The notes beneath the pieces were generated by a model. That model did not search any database. It had not been told where the DNA came from and was given only the letters and a program-made list of their open reading frames with translations. Made by a program: the position numbers and the translations under genes. DNA of 64,000 nucleotides, taken from Streptococcus pseudopneumoniae. GTDB lineage: Bacteria; Bacillota; Bacilli; Lactobacillales; Streptococcaceae. This document shows, piece by piece, positions 54,123 to 60,529 of the stretch. Every line of letters begins with the position of its first letter. The first letter of the stretch is position 1. The DNA lies in assembly GCF_001074975.1 (NCBI RefSeq), contig NZ_JUUO01000127.1, forward strand, positions 62,001-126,000, in the 5' to 3' direction.

Positions 54123-54144
54123 ACATCAGTCTCAAGACTGATGT
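54123..54144. promoter_or_regulatory. Perfect inverted repeat between divergent small genes
   Basis: ACATCAGTC-TCAA-GACTGATGT is a perfect 9-bp dyad. It lies 8 bp upstream of the ribosome site of the 47-residue gene, and upstream of the + strand TATAAT at 54163. No T run follows, so an operator or leader hairpin is more likely than a terminator. Confidence 0.55.
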
Positions 54145-54162
54145 AATATCCTCCTAAATTGC

Positions 54163-54203
54163 TATAATAATTTTGACTAGGACCTCTCACGTTTTAGTCA
54201 AAA
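54163..54203 (+). promoter_or_regulatory. -10 and leader hairpin of the 67-aa gene
   Basis: TATAAT (54163-54168) is followed by the perfect 9-bp dyad TTTTGACTA (54171-54179)/TAGTCAAAA (54195-54203) at the start of the predicted transcript. The hairpin may stabilise the mRNA or serve as an operator. Confidence 0.5.
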
Positions 54204-54227
54204 TTCCAATAGAAAGGAGGATAACTT

Positions 54228-54431
54228 ATGACTAAGTCTGATTTGGCACCCTATCTAAATGCAGTTACAAACGAAGATGACACTCTTCTAATCTGCAAAA
54301 CAGAGCAAGGTGCATATATCGGCGACTTCAGCCCCACATGCGACGATGAAGATTTTGTGCTAACTTACGAAGACATTTCTGTCTCTTTGTCTTACGCACA
54401 GGTTCTCTCTGCAACTCTGTTGAAGGCTTAA
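54228..54431 (+). CDS. Small hypothetical + strand protein
   Basis: A 67-residue acidic protein (MTKSDLAPYLNAVTNEDDTL; CDDEDFVLTYEDISVSLSYA). AGAAAGGAGGATAACTT gives a very strong ribosome site. It runs against the leftward early operon, and its 3' third overlaps the end of the opposite gene by about 104 bp. Not recognised. Confidence 0.75.
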   Translation: MTKSDLAPYLNAVTNEDDTLLICKTEQGAYIGDFSPTCDDEDFVLTYEDISVSLSYAQVLSATLLKA

Positions 54432-54672
54432 TCGCTGGTTTTAAATGGTCATTCATCCAAATACTAAACAAAAACTGACACTGTCCAACCGTCTTTTTTG
54501 TTCTAGTGCTTGGGTGGATTTTTATTTGTCGGTAATCTTCCCAAGCTAATTTATGTCCGTATCCTTTCATAATCTTCGTAAACAATTCAAAAGGTACTTC
54601 AAATGTGATTTTGTCAAGTCCAGTAGATTCTACATAATCTTCTGGCAACTCAAACAGTTCTCTGTCTGTCAT
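54328..54672 (-). CDS. Hypothetical early protein, 3' end antisense to next gene
   Basis: A 114-residue protein (MTDRELFELPEDYVESTGLD; FELFTKIMKGYGHKLAWEDY). The first ~80 residues look globular. The basic tail (REPVRKTKRQKCLRKLAQNL) is encoded opposite the 67-residue + strand gene, so part of it may be a by-product of that gene. It follows the Cro-like gene by 3 bp. Confidence 0.65.
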   Translation of the reverse strand: MTDRELFELPEDYVESTGLDKITFEVPFELFTKIMKGYGHKLAWEDYRQIKIHPSTRTKKTVGQCQFLFSIWMNDHLKPAIKPSTELQREPVRKTKRQKCLRKLAQNLHRRMWG

Positions 54673-54675
54673 TCC

Positions 54676-54885
54676 CTACTCCTCAAATCTTTCCCATGAC
54701 TCGCTGATTCGCAACTTCTTGTTAATGCGAAGCTTCAAGTCATCACTTCCTTTACCATCTTTGAATAATTGCGTGATAGCTGACGGACTAACACCTACAA
54801 CGATAGCCAAGTCCGTTTGAGACCACCCACGTTTTTCAATTCGCTCTTTTACAAGCTCAATCCATTTAAGATGTTGTTGGCTCAT
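54676..54885 (-). CDS. Cro-like XRE-family regulator
   Basis: A 69-residue helix-turn-helix protein: RIEKRGWSQTDLAIVVGVSP and SAITQLFKDGKGSDDLKLRI. First gene of the leftward early operon, so a Cro-type role in the lysis-lysogeny switch is likely. GGAGGAGGTCGC precedes the ATG. A terminator hairpin sits only 18 bp upstream. Confidence 0.88.
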   Translation of the reverse strand: MSQQHLKWIELVKERIEKRGWSQTDLAIVVGVSPSAITQLFKDGKGSDDLKLRINKKLRISESWERFEE

Positions 54886-54902
54886 GCGACCTCCTCCTTT
54901 TT

Positions 54903-54937
54903 GAAAATAAAAAATGCCCTATCTAACTGATAGAGCA
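54903..54937 (-). terminator. Terminator/attenuator ahead of the Cro-like gene
   Basis: On the minus strand TGCTCTATC-AGTTA-GATAGGGCA forms a nine-pair stem followed by TTTTTTATTTT. It would stop leftward transcripts before the Cro-like gene unless read through. Confidence 0.72.
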
Positions 54938-54938
54938 T

Positions 54939-54948
54939 GTGGTATAAT
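54939..54948 (+). promoter_or_regulatory. Promoter of the Fst-type toxin mRNA
   Basis: TATAAT at 54943-54948 has an extended TGG. The stretch ATAGAGCATGTG just upstream recurs, inverted, in the antitoxin RNA promoter at 55190-55203. Confidence 0.6.
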
Positions 54949-54986
54949 AGCGACGGCACATCTGCCTTAGAAGGGAGGTGGAGCCT

Positions 54987-55076
54987 ATGGTAGATTACAT
55001 CTTCACAAATATTATTCTACCCTTGGTGGTCGGTATCGTCCTGATAGTCATCGAAAAATGGCTAAACAAGAAATAG
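54987..55076 (+). CDS. Fst-family type I toxin (29 aa)
   Basis: AGAAGGGAGGTGGAGCCT precedes ATG. The peptide has a short N-terminus MVDYIFTNI, a single membrane helix ILPLVVGIVLIVI and a charged end EKWLNKK. This is the Fst/Ldr-type toxin pattern (P-x-VG within the helix, W-L-x-x basic end). It damages membranes when unmasked. The mRNA ends at the shared terminator 55107-55147, and an antisense RNA is predicted opposite. Confidence 0.85.
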   Translation: MVDYIFTNIILPLVVGIVLIVIEKWLNKK

Positions 55077-55105
55077 CGACCAACCCACCTTTCTAGCGTA
55101 GACTA

Positions 55106-55176
55106 GAAAAAGCCCTTGCTTTTGTGGTTATCAGCAGGGGCTTTTTTGTAGTTATAGTAGACTACATCTTCACTTC
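55106..55176 (-). ncRNA. Antitoxin RNA (RNAII) of the Fst-type locus
   Basis: A minus-strand promoter TTGACA (55212-55207), 18-nt spacer, GATAAT (55188-55183) starts a transcript of about 70 nt converging on the toxin mRNA. It ends at the shared hairpin. Direct repeats GTAGATTACATCTTCAC (54990-55006) and GTAGACTACATCTTCAC (55157-55173) let the RNA pair with the toxin leader, as in par loci. Confidence 0.75.
55107..55147. terminator. Shared bidirectional terminator of the Fst locus
   Basis: AAAAAGCCCTTGCT (55107-55120) and AGCAGGGGCTTTTTT (55133-55147) form a long stem with A and T runs, serving both the toxin mRNA and the antitoxin RNA. Confidence 0.85.
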
Positions 55177-55218
55177 CCCTATATTATCTCACATGCTCTA
55201 TTCAATTGTCAAGGAACA

Positions 55219-55433
55219 AAGTTAAAGAGTTAGTAAATTATTTTATAAAATGCTTGACAAAATTAATGTATAGTATTAAAATGAAAGCATAATTAAAAAC
55301 CTTGATAAAACCTTATATCTATCAATTTTCTTGCTCGCCAAAGCTATTTATTTTTAGATAAGTTTTAACTTCGTTTTTTACTAACTCATTAACTTACAAA
55401 AACTATTTTAATACTTCACATTAACTTTGTCAA
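55219..55433. promoter_or_regulatory. Lysogeny control region with four operator-like repeats
   Basis: Four related sites start AAGTTAATG: + strand 55219-55237 (AAGTTAAAGAGTTAGTAAA) and about 55259-55279; minus strand 55395-55377 and 55428-55408. Sites 2 and 4 lie within near-identical promoters TTGACA-17 nt-TAAAAT, pointing right (55254-55282) and left (55433-55405), so the promoters face each other. A second rightward promoter TTGTCA-16 nt-TATTAA (55428-55455) is closer to the repressor gene. The remainder of 55283-55376 has no gene. Confidence 0.65.
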
Positions 55434-55493
55434 GTGTTTTAATGAGAAATATTAAATATTTTTTGTCATGTTCTCAGAAAGGTTGAAAAATCA

Positions 55494-55862
55494 ATGTTTC
55501 AGACATTTGACAGAATTAAAGAACTTGCCAAAAAGCAAGGACTTTCAATAAATTCATTGGAAGAAAAGCTTGGTTACAGTAGAAATACCATTTATAATTT
55601 AAAAAATTCAAAACCATCTACTGAACGAATTTCAGAAATAGCCGATTACTTCAATGTCTCCACTGACTACCTGCTCGGACGAACAGATAACCCTGCTATC
55701 GCTGGGAGTGATGAATTTGCTCAAGTAAACGGACAAATCATAGACTTACGCAAAGCAGCAGCCAACACCATGTTATTTGACGGAAAACCACTAAATGAAG
55801 ATGATATCGACTTCATCACATCCGTCCTATCTGCCCACTTCAAAAACAAAGGAGAACGCTAA
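55494..55862 (+). CDS. CI-like XRE-family repressor (short)
   Basis: A 122-residue protein. N-terminal HTH (QGLSINSLEEKLGYSRNTIY) and the usual ISEIADYFNVSTDYLLGRTD. The C-terminal part has no LexA-type serine protease; instead an ImmA/IrrE peptidase is encoded three genes on, which would cleave it on induction. AGAAAGG precedes the ATG. It abuts relB by one base. Confidence 0.9.
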   Translation: MFQTFDRIKELAKKQGLSINSLEEKLGYSRNTIYNLKNSKPSTERISEIADYFNVSTDYLLGRTDNPAIAGSDEFAQVNGQIIDLRKAAANTMLFDGKPLNEDDIDFITSVLSAHFKNKGER

Positions 55863-56101
55863 TGACTATCACTATCAACTTCACAGAAAAAAACTCCTAC
55901 ATCACGGACTACCTAAACAAACACGGTATCGACACAACGACCATGGATTTTGACGACTTCATGGAACTCATGGAAGATATTGAAGACGCACGAGCAGCCG
56001 ACCAAGCCTATATGGAGTACTTAGCCGACCCTAATCCAAAAACATATACAACAGATGAACTCTTGGAAAGTCTTGGAATGACTAGAGAGGACATCGCCTA
56101 A
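55862..56101 (+). CDS. relB: RelB-like antitoxin
   Basis: A 79-residue acidic protein (TITINFTEKNSYITDYLNKH; DARAADQAYMEYLADPNPKT). Fits RelB/DinJ-type antitoxins. Start and stop overlap neighbours by one base (TAATG), so it is coupled to the repressor and to RelE. Confidence 0.85.
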   Translation: MTITINFTEKNSYITDYLNKHGIDTTTMDFDDFMELMEDIEDARAADQAYMEYLADPNPKTYTTDELLESLGMTREDIA

Positions 56102-56364
56102 TGTACCGACTCGTCTATGAAAGCAAAGCACAAAAACAACTCAAAAAACTCGATGGAGCAACCAGACGAAAAATCATCTCGTGGATGACAAAAAACGTAG
56201 ACAACTCAAGCAACCCCTATCAACACGCTAAACTACTAAAAGGAAACCTATCAGGTTACTGCCGATACCGAGTTGGCGATTACCGCATCATCTGTGATAT
56301 CCAAGACGATAAACTAGTCGTCTTAGCCGTAGACATCGCCCACCGCAGAGAGGTTTATAAATAA
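56101..56364 (+). CDS. relE: RelE-family mRNA interferase toxin
   Basis: An 87-residue basic protein: MYRLVYESKAQKQLKKLDGA, HAKLLKGNLSGYCRYRVGDY, then RIICDIQDDKLVVLAVDIAH RRE. The conserved Arg-rich RYRVGDYR core and the C-terminal H-R-R fit RelE. It cuts mRNA in the ribosome when RelB is lost. Located inside the lysogeny operon, so expressed in lysogens. Confidence 0.92.
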   Translation: MYRLVYESKAQKQLKKLDGATRRKIISWMTKNVDNSSNPYQHAKLLKGNLSGYCRYRVGDYRIICDIQDDKLVVLAVDIAHRREVYK

Positions 56365-56376
56365 CGAAGGAGAACT

Positions 56377-56757
56377 ATGACACTCGCTAAACTCTGCGAA
56401 GAATATCAAGTAGAACTTTGTCTCTTCGACGGTTCAAACTGGCACAGTAGCGGTTTCTACAATCCAGACACAAACGTACTCGCTATTGACCACAACTTGG
56501 CTCCTGAACAACAAATCCAAGTCGCCCTACACGAACTCGGACACAAAGACCACACACGCTCAGAGTACCAAAATGCTCGCCTACGCTGTGAAAACGAAGC
56601 TGATAGGAATATGATCCATCATCTCGTAAAAGACGCATTAGAAAGCTTAGACGACCCCATAGAGTTTGATTACCTCAAATTCATGTCCTACTACAATCTA
56701 AAAACCGTGACAAATGAAATCATGGTCAAGGAAGAATATCTAGCATTAGTAAATTAA
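56377..56757 (+). CDS. ImmA/IrrE-family metallopeptidase
   Basis: A 126-residue protein with the zinc motif HELGH in VALHELGHKDHTRSEYQ near residue 52-60 and a downstream NEADR Glu. Such peptidases cleave short phage repressors on SOS or other signals. AAGGAGAACT precedes the ATG. It probably acts on the CI-like protein of this operon. Confidence 0.92.
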   Translation: MTLAKLCEEYQVELCLFDGSNWHSSGFYNPDTNVLAIDHNLAPEQQIQVALHELGHKDHTRSEYQNARLRCENEADRNMIHHLVKDALESLDDPIEFDYLKFMSYYNLKTVTNEIMVKEEYLALVN

Positions 56758-56808
56758 AAATATGTGCAACAACTGATCCACACTAAAAGCTGATAGAGAG
56801 GGTTCATT

Positions 56809-57405
56809 ATGAAACAAGAACGCAAAGTTTTAGGTATTTTAGCTATTATTTTTGGAGCGCTGGCTCTACTTGGCTCATGGATGCCTATCATCAATAATTT
56901 TTCATTCATTTTGGCTATTTTAGCTCTTATTTTCGGTTTAATTGGTTTTGCAGTAAATCGAAAAAGACCAAAAACACTAGCTATTATCGGAACTGTTTTA
57001 TCTGTTGTTTCGATTGCTATCGTTTTAGCAACTCAAGCTATGTATGCTAAATCATTGAAAGAACTAGGTAAAAACGTTGAAGAGACTGTTAGCTCTGTAA
57101 GTTCTTCTATCGAATCATCTCAAAAAGAGGAAGATGCTAAATTTAACTGGACAAAAGAACAGTTTGATGCGCTTCAAGTTGGTGATATTATCAACTATGG
57201 AGCTGGTAGAACTAACTACGATGACATTGCTAGTGTTCACGGAGAACCTAACAATGTAACAACTAGTTCAGTAAATGACCACGACAGTAAGACAGTATCA
57301 TATACTTCTACTGGTAGCAAATACAAGAGCGTTATTCTTTCGTTTTCAAAACAAGACGACGGTTCTTTCTTGTTGACTTCTAAAGTTAGTTCAGGTCTAG
57401 AATAA
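56809..57405 (+). CDS. DUF4190-like membrane protein with BLIP/SmpA-like domain
   Basis: A 198-residue protein: three hydrophobic segments in the first 85 residues (LGILAIIFGALALLGSW; FILAILALIFGLIGFAV; TVLSVVSIAIVLATQA), a Ser-rich linker (VEETVSSVSSSIESSQ), then a small extracytoplasmic domain (KEQFDALQVGDIINYGAG; YDDIASVHGEPNNVTTSS). It ends the lysogeny operon and may be a lysogenic conversion or exclusion protein; that is inference. Confidence 0.75.
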   Translation: MKQERKVLGILAIIFGALALLGSWMPIINNFSFILAILALIFGLIGFAVNRKRPKTLAIIGTVLSVVSIAIVLATQAMYAKSLKELGKNVEETVSSVSSSIESSQKEEDAKFNWTKEQFDALQVGDIINYGAGRTNYDDIASVHGEPNNVTTSSVNDHDSKTVSYTSTGSKYKSVILSFSKQDDGSFLLTSKVSSGLE

Positions 57406-57438
57406 AAACCAACTGTTTCCATTTTGGAAACAACTCAA

Positions 57439-57485
57439 AAAAATCCCCACACTCGCCATCGCCAAACTTTGAGTGTGAGGATTTA
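57439..57485 (+). terminator. Terminator of the lysogeny operon
   Basis: AAATCCCCACACTC and GAGTGTGAGGATTT form a long stem with one mismatch, near 57440-57485. It separates the lysogeny operon from the integrase. Confidence 0.75.
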
Positions 57486-57559
57486 ACTTTCCATCAAGCA
57501 AGCAATGGAAAGGATGATAAAAAAATACAACTATAGTTTATCATAAGTTCTACACCTTT

Positions 57560-57578
57560 TCAACTATGCGGGCAAGCA
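57560..57578 (+). repeat. Copy 3 of TCAACTATGCGGGCAAGCA
   Basis: Perfect 19-bp match to 53877-53895, located 22 bp before the integrase ATG and 8 bp before its ribosome site AGAAAGGA. Confidence 0.75.
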
Positions 57579-57599
57579 ATCGAAAAGAAAGGACTTTTT

Positions 57600-58745
57600 A
57601 TGATAAAAAAATATATTACAAAAAAAGGAGAGACTAGATATCTCTTTCAAACATATCTGGGGATAGACCCAGCTACTGGAAAAGAAAAACGCACAACACG
57701 CCGTGGTTTTAAAACTATAAAAGAGGCAAAGGCTGCTGAACGTGACCTCCTCTTAGATGTTGAAGAAAATGGTTTTTCTAACAATGATGATTTCCAGAAC
57801 CCTACATTTGCTGAAGTCGCTGAGTTGTGGCTTGATAGCTATAAAAACACTGTAAAACCAACAACCTATCAGAATGTTAAGAAAAAACTTGATGTTATGA
57901 TTGACTTGTATTTTACAGATATGAAAATCCAGCAGATCAGTGTAGCTTATTGTCAAAAGGTTGCTATCAAGTTGAGTAATCGCTATATCCTCTATGCCAA
58001 TTACTACTCTGTAATCAGCCGCATTTTCAAGTATGCCACTTCTATTGACATCATTAAGTCAAATCCCTTAGACAAGATTATCAAGCCTAAAAATAGGCCC
58101 TTAAAGGTCAAGGAGAACCATTATACAAAACAGGAGCTAACGGAGTTTCTTAAAGTTTGCAGAGTAGATTGTAAGCCTGTAGAGTACACCTTTTATCACT
58201 TACTAGCTTTTACTGGTTTGAGGACTGGAGAAGCTATCGGACTCATGTGGTCAGATGTTGACTTTGAAAATAAACGATTAAGCATTTCTCGAACAGCTGT
58301 CGTTATTAATAAAAAACAAACTGTTCAGGACCCTAAAACCAAAATGAGTAAGAGGGTTATCACTTTAGATGATGAAACTCTAAATGTATTGAAACTCTGG
58401 AAGCGTCAGCAAATAAAAGAATATTTTCGAGCTAGTGTGCCTTACAAACATGATTCAAATTATATCTTTACGAATAGTTTCGGAGGATGGATTTCTCCTT
58501 CAGCTATGAAAGAGAGACTTAGAAGATTCTTTTGGGAACATAACGATATCAAAAAAATCACTCCTCACGGATTCAGGCACACACACGCTTCTCTTCTCTT
58601 TGAAGCAGGTGTTACAGCGAAAATTATTTCAGACAGATTAGGTCACAACAATGTCCAAACCACCCTTGATATGTACACCCACATCAATGATAATCAACGT
58701 TTTGAAGTTGTTGAACAGCTCATGGATTTCATTCGTTCAAGTTGA
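57600..58745 (+). CDS. int: Tyrosine integrase with AP2-like arm-binding domain
   Basis: A 381-residue recombinase. N-terminal AP2-like part (about 1-60: ITKKGETRYLFQTYLGIDPA, RRGFKTIKEAKAAERDL), SAM-like core-binding part (about 70-160), catalytic domain with Arg in TGLRTGEAIGL near 207, HGFRHTH near 323 and Tyr in TTLDMYTH near 358. It integrates and excises the prophage at the relQ-CYTH spacer. Located 88 bp from attR. Confidence 0.95.
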   Translation: MIKKYITKKGETRYLFQTYLGIDPATGKEKRTTRRGFKTIKEAKAAERDLLLDVEENGFSNNDDFQNPTFAEVAELWLDSYKNTVKPTTYQNVKKKLDVMIDLYFTDMKIQQISVAYCQKVAIKLSNRYILYANYYSVISRIFKYATSIDIIKSNPLDKIIKPKNRPLKVKENHYTKQELTEFLKVCRVDCKPVEYTFYHLLAFTGLRTGEAIGLMWSDVDFENKRLSISRTAVVINKKQTVQDPKTKMSKRVITLDDETLNVLKLWKRQQIKEYFRASVPYKHDSNYIFTNSFGGWISPSAMKERLRRFFWEHNDIKKITPHGFRHTHASLLFEAGVTAKIISDRLGHNNVQTTLDMYTHINDNQRFEVVEQLMDFIRSS

Positions 58746-58753
58746 AAATACGG

Positions 58754-58774
58754 TCGTATTCAATATCGTATTCA
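58754..58774 (+). repeat. Integrase arm-site candidate, right end
   Basis: TCGTATTCA at 58754-58762 and again at 58766-58774, the same 12-bp periodicity as at 13971-13991. The pair begins 8 bp after the integrase stop. Confidence 0.55.
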
Positions 58775-58833
58775 CTTTTGGTTGACATACTAGAAACCCA
58801 CTGATTTCAAGGTACTAGGAAGCTGTGAGCAGT

Positions 58834-58844
58834 TTATACCATAA
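58834..58844. other. attR core candidate (TTATACCATAA)
   Basis: Second copy of the 11-mer at 13859-13869, 34 bp before the CYTH gene ATG. Sequence to the left is phage and to the right chromosomal. Confidence 0.6.
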
Positions 58845-58878
58845 ATCCGCTTTCAACGATAAAGAAAAGGTTAAAAAA

Positions 58879-59448
58879 ATGAAACATTTAGAAATTGAAT
58901 TGAAAACACTATTGAAAAAAGATGAATACAATCGTCTAAAAGACCAGTTCACAGTTGTCACTCCTGTTCTTCAAAAAAATTACTACATCGACACTCCTGA
59001 TTTTGAACTTCGAGAAAAGAAAGTTGCTATGCGCATTCGAATCTTTGAAGACTGGGCAGAATTGACACTCAAAGTCCCGCAAAATGTTGGAAACATGGAG
59101 TACAACCAAAAATTGCAACTAAAAGATGCTGAAAACTATCTGGCTAAGCAAAAACTTCCTCAAGGGCTAGTACTGGATGAATTGGCTCAACATGGTATCC
59201 AAAGCAAGAACTGGCAGGTTCTCGGTTGCCTAACAACGCTTCGCTATGAAATTCAAACAGCTATTGGACTTATGGCACTAGATGAGAGTCAGTACTTTGA
59301 TATAACAGATTACGAATTAGAACTTGAAGTTGAAAATCACGAGCAAGGGAAACAGGATTTCCAGCAATTTTTAAAGGAAAATCATATTTCTTATCAAAAA
59401 GCCCCTTCAAAATTGGTTCGATTTGTCAAAAGCATGAAAAATAGCTGA
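58879..59448 (+). CDS. CYTH-domain protein
   Basis: A 189-residue protein. The eponymous N-terminal EIELKTLL (ExExK) motif, internal RIRIFEDWAELTLKVPQ and C-terminal ELELEVENHEQG acidic strands give the triphosphate-tunnel fold. Members hydrolyse tripolyphosphate or thiamine triphosphate; here the substrate is unknown. ATG 58879 follows AAAGG; an upstream extension would come from prophage DNA. In unlysogenised relatives it is divergent from relQ. Confidence 0.92.
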   Translation: MKHLEIELKTLLKKDEYNRLKDQFTVVTPVLQKNYYIDTPDFELREKKVAMRIRIFEDWAELTLKVPQNVGNMEYNQKLQLKDAENYLAKQKLPQGLVLDELAQHGIQSKNWQVLGCLTTLRYEIQTAIGLMALDESQYFDITDYELELEVENHEQGKQDFQQFLKENHISYQKAPSKLVRFVKSMKNS

Positions 59449-59560
59449 AATAATCTTCATTTTTTGGTAAAATAGAAAAGATAAAAATACACAAATCCTA
59501 GTTCATATATGTAAGGCAAATATAACTAGGATTTATAAAGTTTACAGAGGACGGTCTATA

Positions 59561-60520
59561 ATGTCAGATAGAAAAAACATGAAACTTTTCGCACTCAACT
59601 CTAACCAAGAGATTGCACAGAAAATTGCACAAGCTGTTGGTGTCCCACTTGGAAAACTATCATCACGTCAATTTTCAGACGGAGAAATCCAAGTGAATAT
59701 CGAAGAAAGTGTCCGTGGTTATGACGTTTACATCATCCAATCAACAAGTTTCCCTGTTAACAACCACCTAATGGAATTGTTGATCATGGTTGATGCTTGT
59801 GTGCGTGCAAGTGCCCACAGTATCAACGTTGTCCTTCCATATTTTGGCTATGCACGTCAAGACCGTATCGCTTCACCACGTGAGCCACTTACAGCTAAAC
59901 TAGTTGCTAATATGCTGGTTAAAGCTGGTGTTGACCGTGTTCTTACGCTTGATTTGCATGCTGTTCAGGTGCAAGGCTTCTTTGATATTCCTGTTGACAA
60001 CCTCTATACAGTTCCTCTATTTGCAAAACATTACTGCGATAAGGGGCTCCTTGGCTCAGATGTTGTTGTCGTTAGCCCTAAAAATTCAGGTGTGAAACGT
60101 GCTCGTAGCTTGGCTGAGTATCTTGATGCTCCTATCGCCATTATCGACTACCCTCAAGACGATGCAACTCGCAACGAAGGTTATATCATCGGTGATGTTG
60201 AAGGTAAAAAAGCTATCTTGATTGACGATATTTTAAATACTGGACGTACCTTCTCTGAAGCTGCTAAAATCGTTGAACGTGAAGGGGCTACAGAAATTTA
60301 TGCTGTTTCTAGCCATGGCCTCTTCGTCGAAGGAGCTGCTGAACTTCTTGACAATACTAATATTAAGGAAATTCTTGTGACTGATTCAGTAGCAACAAAA
60401 GAAAAAACTCCTAAAAACGTATGCTACATCACTGCTAGTGAGTTAATTGGTGATGCTATCGTCCGTATCCACGAAAGAAAACCAGTCAGCCCACTCTTTG
60501 CCTACAACAAAAAGAAATAA
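59561..60520 (+). CDS. prs: Ribose-phosphate diphosphokinase (PRPP synthetase)
   Basis: A 319-residue enzyme making PRPP from ribose 5-phosphate and ATP for nucleotide, His and Trp synthesis. Signatures: [32 protein letters not shown], the PRPP-site [20 protein letters not shown] and [18 protein letters not shown] precedes the ATG. Probably the second paralogue of the species, cotranscribed with the desulfurase 9 bp downstream. Confidence 0.95.
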   Translation: MSDRKNMKLFALNSNQEIAQKIAQAVGVPLGKLSSRQFSDGEIQVNIEESVRGYDVYIIQSTSFPVNNHLMELLIMVDACVRASAHSINVVLPYFGYARQDRIASPREPLTAKLVANMLVKAGVDRVLTLDLHAVQVQGFFDIPVDNLYTVPLFAKHYCDKGLLGSDVVVVSPKNSGVKRARSLAEYLDAPIAIIDYPQDDATRNEGYIIGDVEGKKAILIDDILNTGRTFSEAAKIVEREGATEIYAVSSHGLFVEGAAELLDNTNIKEILVTDSVATKEKTPKNVCYITASELIGDAIVRIHERKPVSPLFAYNKKK

Positions 60521-60529
60521 GGTGATTCT

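Larger units (their letters stand above)
13870..58844. mobile_element. Complete contractile-tailed prophage (about 45 kb)
   Basis: The segment holds an integrase at the right end, a lysogeny module, early replication genes, terminase, portal, capsid, PBSX/EJ-1-like contractile tail, holins and a LytA-like endolysin at the left end. It interrupts the usual relQ-CYTH neighbourhood. All structural modules are present in phage order and almost all frames are intact, so the prophage may be inducible. A MazG-like gene and one small early gene carry single lesions. Confidence 0.93.

Noticed and set aside
54123-54144. Perfect dyad as a terminator
   Set aside because: No T run on either strand; operator or leader role fits better.
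57237-57422. Minus-strand frame opposite the DUF4190-like gene
   Set aside because: It lies fully antisense to a well-supported membrane protein and has no ribosome site.
58753-58775. TCGTATTCA repeats as the att core itself
   Set aside because: The pairs match at both ends, but using them as core would leave phage-like, non-compact DNA attached to the host spacer. TTATACCATAA gives a tidy empty site, so the repeats fit better as integrase arm sites.
58825-58878. CYTH protein starting inside the attR region
   Set aside because: The added residues come from phage DNA and the family starts with MKHLEIELK at 58879.
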